A stretch of 64,000 nucleotides of DNA from Trichosphaerium sp. ATCC 40318 (Eukaryota > Discosea > Flabellinia > Trichosidae): positions 248,001 to 312,000 of the forward strand of contig JALMLS010000075.1 in NCBI GenBank assembly GCA_038496445.1, given 5' to 3'. Made by a program: the position numbers and the translations under genes. The notes under the pieces are model-generated. The model saw only the letters and a list, made by a program, of their open reading frames with translations, was not told the origin of the DNA and did no database searches. Below, one piece after another: positions 1-11,493 of the stretch; positions within the stretch are counted from its first letter, which is position 1, and the number at the start of each line of letters is the position of its first letter.

Positions 1-219
1 ATCATTTCCGATTTTGAGTAGATACGCTAAATACAAAACCATATGGTCTTCTACAAGAGGCACACCATAGTCTTTAAAACGAAACCATCCGCAAAAGAGT
101 GTATATTGGTTATAGTACTGCCTACGAAATCCGGCTGGGATCATTACTTTGGCTTTTATATTTTCTATATAAGCCAACTGCTCTGCTGAGAACTGACTGT
201 GGCAAGGCGGAGCTTCCAT
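1..219 (-). CDS. Possible tyrosine recombinase N-terminal (core-binding) region, cut by window edge
   Basis: An open frame of 73 codons runs off the left edge. The ATG at 219 has an in-frame TAA a few codons upstream, so this looks like a genuine start. The product begins MEAPPCHSQFSAEQLAY and continues with an aromatic-rich helix pattern (NQYTLFCGWFRFKDYG, then VEDHMVLYLAYLLKIG). The order R..YY..Y..F..W......G.....D..V..YLA.L resembles the SAM-like core-binding domain of phage-integrase and Crypton-type tyrosine recombinases. The catalytic half (R..HxxR..Y) would lie outside the window, so the family call is inference from a short stretch. Confidence 0.35.
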   Translation of the reverse strand, partial: MEAPPCHSQFSAEQLAYIENIKAKVMIPAGFRRQYYNQYTLFCGWFRFKDYGVPLVEDHMVLYLAYLLKIGND

Positions 220-1285
220 GATTCTGTCTAGGATTTAAGAGATATTTGTTTAAAAACCAAGACTCGACTCTCTTCGCTGCATTAGAGACACGTAAACAAA
301 CAATGTTGTGTTTTTCTTTATGCACCAACACGGGTAGTTGCATTGGGTTTGGGATCGTTGCATCAGTGATTTCAGATCGTTTACTGTGCTGATGTTCTTT
401 GCTAAGACTTGCAAAACTACACTGTAACAGAGCAGGGGAAACAAAATAAGGCCACTCAACCACAGAGCCTGCTCAAACCTGTAACGAACATCCCTTAACT
501 GAGAATTAAGCATGAAGTTTGTTAACATTAATTGAATGTTATATCTTACTACGTTGATGTCGTACGGATTATTTACCTGTTTACCTGTACAAAAAACATA
601 CTAGTCAACATTTAATCATTAAAAAAAGCAGTTTAGCGTTACTTTCGCTAAAAAGAGCTTCATTCTTTACACTGCGCCTAATCCTGCCGACATACTGGAC
701 AACAATTCGTTTCAGTAGTAATGATTCCTCCAGTACGCCTGACCAGTATCACTCAATCCATAAAAGAGTAATGGTGCTTGTAAAGTGTGTGCAAGCTATT
801 TTTGACTATTTTACGAACAGGAAAGTAGAAATTTTTTGAGGAAGTTCCTTCTTTTAAAGAATAAATTCCTTTCAAAACGCTTGCCAAATGCACGTGACGA
901 GTGAGAAGTTCCTTGTTTTCAAAACCATCAGCTACAATTCCCGCAAACGCAACGTAGTAGACAAGAAAACAGTTGCACAATATTTTTTCCGTAGTTTGGA
1001 GAAACAAGCAACGTAGCACTCTCAAGGCGGTATAAAGTACCCCACACAGAAGAGCGTTGTAGTGCAACTAAAATTAAAGTCCAAAAGTACTCTGAAGTAC
1101 TTGCTAAAAGCATATTAGAGAAATTCTCGACACCAAAAAAAAACTCGATAGCTTTTGATTCCAGCGCAAAACTATGCTTCTCACACGATTGTATTGACAA
1201 CGTATATTACACCAACGTACAAATTAAGAATTGACGTGTTCCATAACGAATATGGAACTTCCTCTGCTCTTTATTTACCTCAAAC
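220..1285. other. Unassigned stretch without a recognisable gene
   Basis: Only short, low-similarity open frames occur here on the minus strand. One 104-residue frame at 753-1067 ends in a lysine/phenylalanine-rich stretch but shows no domain, clear splice structure or start context. It could hold upstream exons of the element at the left edge, but I cannot show that. Confidence 0.3.
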
Positions 1286-1633
1286 ATGCTTGGAAAACGC
1301 AGCATGAGCGCTGAAAACAGTTACGGTGCTCCATCAAGCTATTATTCAACGTGGAGTATTCATAACGAACCAAAACGCTATAGTTCCGATAACATACCAC
1401 CAAACTTCAGCTACAACCCATATACCCAACCAATACAGACAAAAAACACTTGCAAAGCAAATGATCAAATACACGCTAAGTGTTCTCCACCAACTGGAAG
1501 TTCAATTCTCCGACCCGAGCCAGTCAAACCACAGGCAATACTACGCCGCAGTCACATAGAACGTCGCCCAGAGGGTCCTAATATATTACGCTGGAGGCAA
1601 GGTATATCAAAATGGGAAGTGGGGAAATATTGA
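1286..1633 (+). CDS. Small Pro/Ser/Asn-rich hypothetical protein
   Basis: A single uninterrupted frame of 115 codons starts at ATG 1286 and stops at 1633, followed by an A-rich tail with an AATAAA-like signal near 1706. The product is rich in Tyr, Ser, Pro and Asn in its first 70 residues and becomes basic towards the end (ILRRSHIERRPEG, then ILRWRQGISKWE). No signal peptide, membrane segment or domain is visible. Composition suggests a disordered, possibly nucleic-acid-binding protein. I do not recognise a family. Absence of introns and low complexity leave open that it is a chance frame. Confidence 0.4.
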   Translation: MLGKRSMSAENSYGAPSSYYSTWSIHNEPKRYSSDNIPPNFSYNPYTQPIQTKNTCKANDQIHAKCSPPTGSSILRPEPVKPQAILRRSHIERRPEGPNILRWRQGISKWEVGKY

Positions 1634-1991
1634 AAAAAAACGAAAGAGTAAGGTAGATAAAAACTTGTATTGTAGCGCTTGTATATTTGTAAAACAGTGT
1701 AAAAAAATAAACATTCTGATGAACACACGAACAAAAAACATTATAGATCTCTATTCTCATTGATGACACTTGACTTCATGAAGAAAACTGTCATTACCTT
1801 TTTTGTAAAAAATGTTTATGAATGACTCACGTTGTAATGGACGTAGCAGCATTCAACAAAGCTTTCAGGTTACACGCAATTAGTCTGGTTTTGTTTTTTA
1901 TGTTTTAAGGCCTGTAGACTAAGAAAAAACAGAAACTGCAGCAAGGGTTGGTATAAAATGTTCATTTATTTAAAGGTTCACAAAAATTAAA

Positions 1992-3828
1992 TTAATCAGT
2001 ACGCTCATAGCTGAACATGCTTCCGAAATCTCTCTCAACCTAAATTTAAATAAGATAAACAAACCTGAGAGCAAAAAAAAAAAGCCAAGAGTGTCCAACT
2101 CTTGCTGCGAGAAATCACGTGAAGTTCACAAAATAAAACAAGTTTAAAGACTTTTTTCTTTTTGTCTGCCTTCTTTTTACAAAATACGTACGATATCGAT
2201 AATAAAAGAACGGTCTTTAATGGTGACCTTTTTGCCTGCTTGGGCAACACCCTTTGCGACTTCAAGAACTTGAGATTCTTCAATAATAGCTACAGGGCAA
2301 CCTGGTTTGTACGCAACATCCTCAAACACATACTAAAAGAAAAAAAAGTTAGTTCTGCCCACAAAAGCAAATAAAAAATCCACAATTTACTAAATTAGAC
2401 ACGCCACAACCAACAAAAAGAATTGATCACGTGATACAGTTCCATTCAAATACCACTTGTGAAGAAGTTTGAACGATTTGAACTGCGTAGAGCCAAAACA
2501 AACAAATCACAAAAAAAAATAAAAAAGAATTCATGCGTACAGCGTCCAAGTTCTTTTCAAGCTCAGCTTCAACCATAAGTTTAGCGTGATACTTGTTGTA
2601 ATTATCAGTAGCTTGAGAAACAAGAGGCTCAACACCTCTAGAGACTGCGTAGTTACCGAGAGCTCTGTTATCTCTAGGGAAGCAAGGTCCACCAAAGCCG
2701 TAGCCTGGAAGAATGCACTTGGAACCTGTAGAAAAACATGTAAACAAAAAAGACCAACTAAGGAAAACGTGAATGCTGATGCGACATACCGATTCTAGAG
2801 TCACCGCCTACGGCCTTAAGAATATCAAACTTATTTGCACCTGGTGTGCGATCAGCAATATCTCCAACCATGTTTCTATGACGAAATACTTAGCGAGGGC
2901 GTTTTAGAAATAAGCAAGAAAACGCATGTACGCGAAGGAGATTTTTGTGGTAATGAAGCAATTAATCGATAGTTTGGTGATCTCAGCGCTCTCTGCTGAC
3001 ATTCTGCAGATGATTGGATCATTTGTGGTCATCTCTGCAAAGTTATTAGTAGAACACGTAAACAGTCTGCATACTCTTGTATGCTTCTTCCAAGTAGTCG
3101 CCAACGGCTTTTGAGCCTTCTCCAATGAGTACCTTGGCGTTCGTAAGTTTTATGAGTTTTCCTTCAAAATGAGCTCTTTTGTACCATATCAGGCTTGAAA
3201 AGACCTTGAACAATGGCTCCTTGAGCGATGAATTCTGGGTTGTAGCTCAAAGTTGAGTCTGGGCAATCCCTAATCAAGAAACGGCCGACAGAGTGAATAT
3301 AACCTGGTAAAACGGTGCAACCAATGATCTAAAGGTAAATATAAGCGCTTTTACGCAATAATTTACGAAAAACGTACAAATGATTTACCGGAAGGCTTGT
3401 GTTTGTTCTATCGATATGTTAGTGGTTTAAACGCGAAATCAAAAGTTTTATCGTACGATAGCTTGCAAAACATTTGAGAGTTTGGAGTGATCGTAACTCT
3501 TGTCTCCGGAACCAGTAGGGGTGTCGACCATGATAAAGATAATATCAGAGTGAGCCAAGCCTTCTTCGAGAGAAGAAGTGGCTTTAAAGTTTTTGCACTC
3601 TTTTAACATGTCTGTTACTTGAGGCTCACGAGAAACAAACGTTCTGTTGTTCAATTTCTCTACGTAAGGTGGAATGATGTCAATACCAAGCACATCATAG
3701 CCAGCTTTCTCTAATACGAGTGCGAGGCATATACCTAAGCGTCCAACGCCTTTTAAAAAGTCAGTGGGGTACTAAAACAAAAAGGAATGAGATGAGTACG
3801 AACCAACCAAAGTAATTTTGTTGCTCAT
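1992..3828 (-). CDS. UDP-glucose/GDP-mannose dehydrogenase family protein
   Basis: This is a multi-exon gene for an NAD-dependent nucleotide-sugar dehydrogenase, which oxidises a UDP-sugar to the uronic acid for glycan synthesis in the cytosol. The N-terminus is MSNKITLVG joined across an intron to VGRLGICLALVLEKAGYDV, a Rossmann dinucleotide-binding fold. The middle domain contains NCFITTKISFA joined to NMVGDIADRTPG. The catalytic-cysteine loop reads GYGFGGPCFPRDNRAL, matching the GFGGxCFPKD signature. The C-terminal UDP-binding part includes YVFEDVAYKPGCPV, and the protein ends SMFSYERTD. About seven introns are present, and spliced length (roughly 390 residues) fits the family. The start is the first ATG before the Rossmann motif. 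Whether the substrate is UDP-glucose or another nucleotide sugar is not decided by these motifs. Confidence 0.88.
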
Positions 3829-4019
3829 GATGTTGTCTAGTTAAAGGAAGAAAGGTATGGCTAAGTGATCTTATTTTCTGACACTTACACAACTTAAACG
3901 CGTCAAAACAAACAGAATACGACATTAACAACACTTATCTTATGCGTAAAGCATATTTTATTCAATAACAAACAATAAAGTTGCCCCAAAATGTTTTAGT
4001 TTGATGGGGAATCCAAGAC

Positions 4020-4680
4020 TTAAGATCTTTCGCCACGTAAGCGCCTTGCAAGTAGCATATCTGCACAAACAAAAAAAGGTAAATACAACTTCTTGTTTAG
4101 AAAAAAATCTAAAGGCGCGTACCTTTTGGCATAATGGAGGTTCGTTTGGCGTGGATGGCACATAAGTTGGTGTCTTGTGATGCAGTGTCAGTTAATGACA
4201 TCTATGTCAAGAAGAAAGTACCTTCAAATAATCCAACAATGTAGTGCTCAGCTGCTTCGTGAAGGGCTGACATAGCAGCTTGTTGCCATTTCAAGTCAGT
4301 TTTGTAATCTTGTCCAATTTCTCTGACAACTTCAGGTTTGTGTTAGAGAAGCGGTGAACATCAATTGAGCGTACGCCGTTGGAATGCAGTTCTTCGAATT
4401 AGTAGTTCGGTTGATTTTTGGTATCTGCGTATTTCTCTTAGGGCTACAGTACCTGTGTTGTTTCGTTAAACGATATATACTTGTTTTTACACTGTACCTG
4501 GTCGAAAGCGATGTGGCTTCTTAATACCACCAACCATTGATATATGGACTCTAACGCGCATATTAGATTAATATTAAACAGAATAGTTACGTGCGATTTT
4601 CTGGCGGCTTTTGAGGCAATAGACTTGCGCGGTGCCTTTCCACCAGTAGATTTACGGGCAGTTTGCTTGGTTCTAGCCAT
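4020..4680 (-). CDS. Histone H3 variant, interrupted by several introns
   Basis: Core nucleosome protein. The tail starts [20 protein letters not shown], keeping the K4, K9/S10, K14 and K27/S28 positions. Later exons give [61 protein letters not shown] and [17 protein letters not shown], and the protein ends [13 protein letters not shown]. There are five introns, unusual for a replication-type H3. Several core positions differ from consensus: RRTAF replaces RKLPF, KWQQ replaces RFQS, and GERS ends the protein instead of GERA. This points to a divergent, probably replication-independent variant. The first exon joins in frame only if a GC-AG intron is used after the ARKS codons, and that junction would insert about two residues. 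A decayed copy is therefore possible, although all other exons are intact. Confidence 0.88.
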
Positions 4681-4999
4681 GGCGGTTTCTTCTCCTAAAC
4701 AAATATTCAAAAATGCATAATAAAAATGTTGACTTACGCTTTTTTGGTGTTTTGTACTTTCTTCGCGCCTGTCTTCACGTCCAATTCACCTCTTTCGCGG
4801 GAACAATCAAAAAACATGCGGAACGCACAGCAAAAACGCGAATCAAGGTAGGTGAAAGCCAAATAAACGTGTAGTGGCAAAGCGTGTTTACAGCAAAAAA
4901 ACAGTGCTCGTAGTCCATGGAACATGTCACAATCGTTTCTGTAGTATAAAATTAACTGAAATTAGCAAACCGCCTGTTAGTGTTGCCATACTCGATAAT

Positions 5000-5834
5000 A
5001 TGATGGCGGGAATGCAAAATATACGACAGGATCTTGTTTCGAAGGAGAAGGAACTCAATACTTTACGCGGAGATGCAAAAATAGCCTCAGTACGCCTGGC
5101 TCTACTCAAGCAAGAGAAAGAAGAAAAAGACTTCGAAGTGAGACGTATGGCTGCCCGTCTAACACGTGAACAAAAAGAAAAAAAAGAACTTCAAGATGAC
5201 CTTGACGCAGCACTATTAGAAATAGAGCGTTTGCGCAGTGAGGCTTCTAGGTACATCCACTATTATCCTAAAATGCACAACAGATCATTACATTAACTTT
5301 GAGGCTCTAAATCAAGAGCAGTTGATGATTTTCCGCTATTTGTTGACTTGGTTTTTTGTTTATTTAAATGAACTTGTCATCGCTGATTTGTGGTTATTCT
5401 TTAGATGTGATGTCTTTAAGAATTCTTTGGCACATACACAAGACGATTTAAGATTCGAAAAGAATACAACAAGGCTATTAAAGGAAGAAACAGCATCATT
5501 ATCAGCTGTGATTGAGCAGCTAAAAATTGATTTAAAATCTTCACATTCTGGGCATTCAGTTGTTGATAAGTTCATGTGCCAGGTATGTATTTTACTTTTC
5601 TAATTATATACTTAAAGTATTTAGATATGTATGGAGGCTCCTATAAACACATTATTTTGGCCTTGCAAGCATGCTATCAGGTGATAATAATTCCCAAAAA
5701 ATTCTTAAGATGATTTCGCTAACATTTTTATAAGTTGCTTCTCTTGTGCACGTGAGATGTATCGAGGAAAAAAAGTATGTCCAATATGTTGTCAAGCTGC
5801 TTCAATTGAGAGATTTTATGCAAACTATTCGTGA
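5000..5834 (+). CDS. Coiled-coil RING-finger protein, probable E3 ubiquitin ligase
   Basis: Four exons: 5000-5250, 5405-5582, 5625-5680 and 5735-5834. The first two encode a charged heptad-rich coiled coil (for example VRRMAARLTREQKEKKELQ and KNTTRLLKEETASLSAVIEQ). The last two encode a C-terminal C3HC4 RING: FMCQICMEAPINTLFWPCKH, then CFSCAREMYRGKKVCPICCQ, ending RFYANYS. All eight zinc ligands are present. The RING-at-the-end, coiled-coil-in-front layout is typical of dimeric RING E3 ligases that pass ubiquitin from an E2 to a substrate. The start is placed at the first in-frame ATG (MMAGMQNIRQ). An upstream exon that would move it is possible, because the frame is open back to about 4874. 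Confidence 0.8.
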
Positions 5835-6223
5835 CAGTACCCTCGAAGGAAAAGTTCTTACCCACAAGTCAAAAGACACACATATTGTAAAATACTAAAT
5901 TGTACTTTTTAACCGCTCGTCACCAAAATAGGTCATTCGCCTTTTTTCTCTGAGTAAATCGTTTCTTCGTTACTGTGTAAAGGGTCTTTTGAGTTTTTAC
6001 GTATTCTTTGACGCTTATGAGTGACGTAAAGCGTAGCTCAAGTTCGAAAAAACAATTATACTCAGCACACTGTGATATGTCAATATTTGACTAGTATCGT
6101 ATTTATGTCAATACGTAACAAATAAGCCCGTATAAATTCATTCGAATAACTTCATACACGTCAAATGAGCGTTTATTTTTTGCTTTTGAATACATTTTCT
6201 TTTAATGTTGCGTTTGCTTCTAA

Positions 6224-6466
6224 TTAGTCCCTGAGACAACCACGTACGCTAGACGAGTAACCAGCAGGAAACCGTCCACACATACGCGTTCTTCCTTTAT
6301 TGCAAAGGGCTATAGCTGAACACCTGAAATACGCAGTACGACAACAAGTAGCTCTAGTCATGGTATTCGACCTCCTTGTCCTGTATTTCCGTCTACGCGA
6401 GTCGACTACTGATGCAAGCAATACGCAAATAAGAAGTGCTACAAGGATTCTGCTGGACATTAACAT
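6224..6466 (-). CDS. Secreted small cysteine- and arginine-rich peptide
   Basis: An intronless frame encodes 80 residues. The N-terminus (MLMSSRILVALLICVLLASV, then VDS) is a classic signal peptide. The mature part of about 57 residues opens with a very basic stretch (RRRKYRTRRSNTMTR) and then contains six cysteines (TCCRTAYFRC, IALCNKGRTRMCG, RGCLRD), compatible with three disulfides. A TATA-like stretch (TTATAAAA) lies about ten bases before the ATG. An AATAAA signal follows the stop on this strand near 6175. The size, charge and even cysteine number resemble defence or signalling peptides, but the spacing matches no family I know. Role not assigned. Confidence 0.6.
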   Translation of the reverse strand: MLMSSRILVALLICVLLASVVDSRRRKYRTRRSNTMTRATCCRTAYFRCSAIALCNKGRTRMCGRFPAGYSSSVRGCLRD

Positions 6467-7309
6467 GTTGCGTCCTTTTATAAGGTGTATCAGTCTAAAT
6501 TAGACTATAACTTGACTTTTTTGGTCTTGCAACAACCTAAAATAGCATTTTTTGCTTCATCTGCTACTACAGTATTAGATAAGTTGTTATACTGTCACTA
6601 CTCAACTCGCTTGCGCGAGAGAAAAAGCCACAATCTTCACCATGTACTCGTTGTACTACAACTGTAACAAAATGTGAAAACGGAAAACGACGCAAAGTAG
6701 TCGCTAGTAACTAATACAATGCTACAGTAGTCGGCAACGAAGTTACAATAAAAACCAGCAACATTAACGCGAGAAATCGCTTAAACTTTCCAATTTTGAA
6801 TTGACTTAAAAAAACGGCCTACTTTTAAAAGGCCACTCCCGATTGTCAACACGCACGTGACTGCCTTCTCTTAGGCTCACGTTAAGTAATCTATAAGGAT
6901 ATACTTATGGATAGCTTGCAGAGTTGCACGAGGCCTACCTATGCTCACAAACCATCCCGAAAAATCAGGCGTGGCAAAGTTATTTCAGGTCAAATCATAT
7001 GTGACTTGAGTGTTTGCAACAGAAACAAGGGATGTACCCAATGAAAACTTCACCTTCGATGCTACAAACACAACTGCACTAGCTTAGTACTAAACCTGTG
7101 TTCCCATCCGTCCAGACTAATTAAATGCACGTGTGTTCCAGAAGCTATTGCAATGCTCCTTAGGATACGTTTGTGGACAACTTACAACATAGAGGTTTCA
7201 ACTTGGCACTCTGGTTAAGCGATCAAAAATCTGTGAAATTTCATTGTTTTTGACTCATCTTTGTTGTATCAAAACGTACTACGTTTTCACTTCACTTCTA
7301 CGCGTTAAA
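6467..7309. other. Intergenic, nothing recognised
   Basis: Short frames only. I see no RNA gene, domain or repeat structure in this stretch apart from scattered CACGTG hexamers (for example near 6855 and 7129). Confidence 0.4.
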
Positions 7310-7676
7310 ATGAACACTCCATCACCTACAAGCAATAATTACCAACCACAAAAACATTTTATCTCAAAGTCTCAGTTACGCCAAAAATTGCGTACGAGTA
7401 AACGTACGCCGTCTCAGAAAGCAAGTGTGTTGTTGCAAAAAGGAAAAAAAGACCAAAACTCCATCTTGTTTATAGTCTTTTCGAATATCGTACTTAGTTT
7501 TATTAGGTTTTACAGGTACTGATGGTAATGATTGGATGGAGATGGAGACATTAAGAAACAAGAAAAATAAAGCAAGAAAGTATCAATGTCGACGGAGAAA
7601 ATCGAGTAAACCTTTACCTCCTGGTATGATTTTTTGTCAAATGTCAAGTGCTACAAAAAGTCGTTTTCTTATATAG
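7310..7676 (+). CDS. Small basic hypothetical protein, two exons
   Basis: Exon 1 starts at ATG 7310 and encodes a Ser/Gln/Lys-rich basic sequence (SQLRQKLRTSKRTPSQKAS). A second exon beginning after a TTTACAG or TTATTAG acceptor near 7505-7516 reads TDGNDWMEMETLRNKKNKAR, then KYQCRRRKSSKPLPPG, and stops at 7676. The exact donor could not be fixed, because several GT sites near 7420-7470 are possible. The density of Lys and Arg suggests a nucleic-acid-binding or nuclear protein. No family is recognised. Confidence is limited by the unresolved splice site. Confidence 0.4.
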
Positions 7677-8469
7677 TCTATTTGTTTAGAAGTTGAAGAA
7701 TATCTTCGGTTAATGACACCATTCCTGGGAAAGTAATAAAAAGAAAAAAAAGATATCTTAAAGAAATTGTAAACTGAGCCAATCTTTGTAAGTCACTTAA
7801 TGGTTTGGTAGCCCATTTTGGATCCTTTCTGTATTCTCACTCCCTTATAAGTTTGCTTCTTTTTGCAGCAAACAAGTTGTACATTCCCTTGTCCTACACT
7901 TACTTAATAAACCCGCTGTACAATGAAGGTTGTTCTAAAATCTATATCGATCCAATCCAACATATTTGGCACGCCACACTCACAATCATTGCTGACAATA
8001 TGTAAGCAAGGGTAAGGTTCCGTGCTAAGCGAAACCGAACAGGGCTACTTAGTACTTGCATTCAGTGTCTCCTGGTCAACACGTGTGGTTCTCGGCACTA
8101 AATCTTAACTACTCCGCCTTTTTATTTCGTTCCTTAGCTTGACTCTTAACGTAATTTAGTAAGCCACGTGACGTTCGTGTGAGAGGTTGGAAGACGCATC
8201 TGGAGAAATTGCTTGTACTATTTTGTGTGAACTGGTAAAACCTAGCTACCTACACGTGACACCAACATTACTTTCTTTGTTCTCTTTCGTTGTCTCAAGT
8301 ACTTATAGAGCATGGGGCTTGACTTTGTGATCTTCTTAATCGAAACAAAACCTTTTTCTTAGCTTTCTCAGAAGCTGCTTTTAGGAAACCGTAAGAAATT
8401 TTCACACATAAAACAAATCAGACAACATCAACAACAAATCAATAACATAGCAAACTGAAAAGAAAGAAA
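7677..8469. other. Intergenic, nothing recognised
   Basis: No gene seen. This is the upstream region of the CBS-domain gene. CACGTG hexamers occur near 8095, 8165 and 8254. Confidence 0.4.
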
Positions 8470-9847
8470 ATGGCAACAATAACTTCAGAAGAATTAAATT
8501 TTATTAAAAACACGTGTATCGGCCAGCTAGTAGCTGATAAGACTGACCTTTACTACTGCAAAACAAGTAAGTATCTACAAAGGCATACACGTATGTTTAA
8601 TAGGTCAACCATAGCGACTCCTATTTCCGAGGTTTTACAAATCTTATACGAACATGACATTTTATCTGTTCCTGTTTACGATGACACATACCAGAGATGG
8701 AAAGGTAAGCGTCTATAACGCTATGAAGGACTTTATTCTAACGAGTGGTTAAGGTATTCTCCATATCATGGATATAATAGGCCACGTGGCATTTAATGAG
8801 GTACGTAAAGCTGAAACGTGATTTTTGAGCTGTTTGTGATTATTGTGTTCACTAAACTCCTTTTCTGATAGTGGGCACCAAACATACCATACACTAATGA
8901 AAATATTCAAAAATTTTCAGGATTAGATGCGCCTGCTGTATCACTATTAGGTTCGCACGACAAAAGAGATGTCAAAAAGTCAGTTTTATACTAAGGTTTT
9001 GTTAAAGGCAGAACAAAAGAGGGCAAGACGGTCCACGTGTTTGAACCAACTTCCAGATTATCTGCTGTATTTAGAGTAAGATATTAGCACTGTAGTTTTC
9101 CGCTCATAATTTGTAGGTTCTCGGAGATGGCGTGCATAGAGTGCTTGTCAATCAAAAAGACAATAATAATAAAAAGGTTTTCAGAGTCTTCACTCAAACC
9201 GATGCAGCGAACTTTATCCTTAAGAACGCAGACAAATTCACACCTACGTTATCAAATCCTATATCAAGCTTAAAAGCCGGCACATTCTTCTCAAATGGCA
9301 CATCAATAAAACCCATGTACACAGGCTAATCCTTCAATAGTCGTCAAGATGACAGTTGCAGACACAGCTCTTAAAGGGTTTCAAATAATGGCTAGTAAAC
9401 AAATACCTGCGCTTGCCATTGAAGATAGAGGCGAACTGGTTGGTACTCTATCATCATCTGATTTGAGAGGTAAGCGTTTTTTTGGTTCAAATAAACCACG
9501 TGATTGTTTTAATTTTAACAACAAATGTAGGTGTTACAAAGGAAGCTCTTCCAAGTATAAACTTACCAGTTATGGAGTTCTTGGTACTACGTAACTCTGG
9601 AAAAGCGCCTTATAAGGGCGCAGCAAATATTGATGATTTGCTTGGTCACGCTTTAGAGAAAATAGTTGAACATCACATCCACAGGTAAGCTTAGTTTGCG
9701 TGAAAGAGGCGACACATTGTTGGTCAATTAAATAGACTTGATTGTTAACTTTGCAATTGTAGGGTATGGGTTGTTGATAACGTAGGAAGTGTAAAAGGTG
9801 TTATATCTCTTACAGACATAATTGAAAGATTCAGTGAGTTTCTTTAA
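8470..9847 (+). CDS. CBS-domain protein with two Bateman-type pairs
   Basis: Multi-exon gene. Exon 1 gives MATITSEELNFIKNTCIGQL. Joined exons then give TTPISEVLQILYEHDILSVP followed by ILHIMDIIGHVAF (first CBS), VFRVFTQTDAANFILKN (second), MTVADTALKGFQIMASKQIP followed by VGTLSSSDLRG (third), and VWVVDNVGSVKGVISLTDII, ending ERFSEFL (fourth). Four CBS motifs in one chain is the layout of SNF4/AMPK-gamma-like and related adenylate-sensing proteins. Such proteins bind AMP, ATP or similar ligands and regulate a partner. No kinase-subunit signature was proved. The frame changes by one nucleotide between KPMYTG (about 9328) and NPSIVVKMTVAD (from about 9330) without a visible intron, so either a lesion or a base error is present. 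The intron near 8985-9025 is not fixed. Confidence 0.72.
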
Positions 9848-11493
9848 GAATAAAAAAAGATTAAAGAGGCGGTTTCGATTTATTTTAGTCCACTATCCCA
9901 CTTGCCATTTTGGTGTGAAAAGTGACAATCAGTAATCGTAGTGACGCTCAAAAAGAAACCCATTAACCGTTTCTAAGTGTTACACTTTCACATGGTGATA
10001 TAAGTGAAGTACATTTATACTTCCTTGTGCACTCCATTTAATGGTATAAACCCGTTGCAAGTATTTCAATTACACCTTGACAGGAATTGACTCAGATTAT
10101 TGACAGAAACTTGTATCAATCTATTCTGCGTTTTGAAATTTCACCTCATTTGCACTCTGTACATGCCTTTTGACCATTATACGAGAGAAACTTAAGTTTT
10201 GTGTTTGTGTAATCCTAAGCGGATTCTCTAAATAACACATGTGTTGACTTTTTTTCAGAGTTTAATTCGTCTTTTGATCACTTGTACCAGCTGGTAGGTT
10301 TACGTATTTGTTATATAGTTTAATAATAACCCACAAGTCGATTTGATTAGTATTTCAAGCGTTGAAATCAATCGTTTAGCAGTGCACTGTGAGCAAAAAA
10401 AACAGTGCCTTCGTACATCAAAAAAATCCTAAGTACGTGTTTGGACTGCGTTCTGTGGTACTCTAATTAGCAGGTAGAGAAACATACAAGTAGGCCTCTG
10501 TAGTACACCATTATTTCTTGAGATTACTTATTCTTGGGTTGGGAAAGGTGTCAAATACTGTTATCAACAAATAATTAAAGACTTTCTCTGGAACAATGTT
10601 CTCATTTGGACTATGAAGTGAAACCAAAAGTTGACAAGATCAACTATTTACACAAAATTATTTAGCGTGTGAGAGTTATTGGTAAGACAATTGTGTTTTT
10701 CAAAGCATAAGACGGCTAATAAGCAAAAACATTATTTTTTGTTCGAGTTCTTCAACTTGGGTTTTTTTGCAATTGCAAAGCGTCTCTGTTTAGGTACAAG
10801 TTACGAAGGTAACCTTGAAATCCTATGTTTTGAACGTAAAATCTTGTTTGTGAGAAAATGCTAAACGCCATTATAAATGTTTTCAACGCACCAACAATAC
10901 GCAATGAGCGACTCTTGGGTTATTTATCAGCTTTAGAACAATACCCTTTAACATAGCACCATTATGCTTTTAAAGTCCCAGATATGATACAATAATACCT
11001 TCGGTACAACTGGTTGCACCAGTACTGACTTTTACACAATTATGTTCATGAAAGCGAGTTTTAACGCAAAACTGAAGGTGAAGTTCTGACCCAAAATCTC
11101 AAGTTGCGAAACTTGTTCTACGAAGTAAATAAACACCGTTTAGCCACGTTTCGGGTCGTTTTCGCAATACATTATGGTACTGCTTTTCCATTAATTGCCA
11201 ACCCGCGTACGGTTTAATGCTCTCTACTATAATAACACCGCTTATACAACTTACTGACGGTATTTAAAAGTTTGTAGAGCGACAATTCTAGAAAAAGAAA
11301 CTTTTCTCCAAATTTGCTTGCTGTCTATCGGAAAAACGTACAAATGTATAAAAAACCCTTGCATACGCCTTACGAATGTATATGTACCATTTTAACCTGT
11401 TTTTCACAGAAAAAATTACGGATCTCCTCTCACACGTTGTTACACGGAGGATTCAGCCAAACGTTTAGAATATCATTAATTATATACAACACA
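9848..11493. other. Longest gene-free stretch of the left half
   Basis: About 1.6 kb without a supported gene. Frames are short and lack splice consistency. A TATA-like TATAAAAAA at about 11346 may serve the next gene. Confidence 0.4.

Noticed and set aside
8000-8120. Weak resemblance to a 5S rRNA gene (TTAGTACTTG...CTCCTGG)
   Set aside because: Only one short stretch matches. The other conserved 5S blocks and the closing stem are absent.
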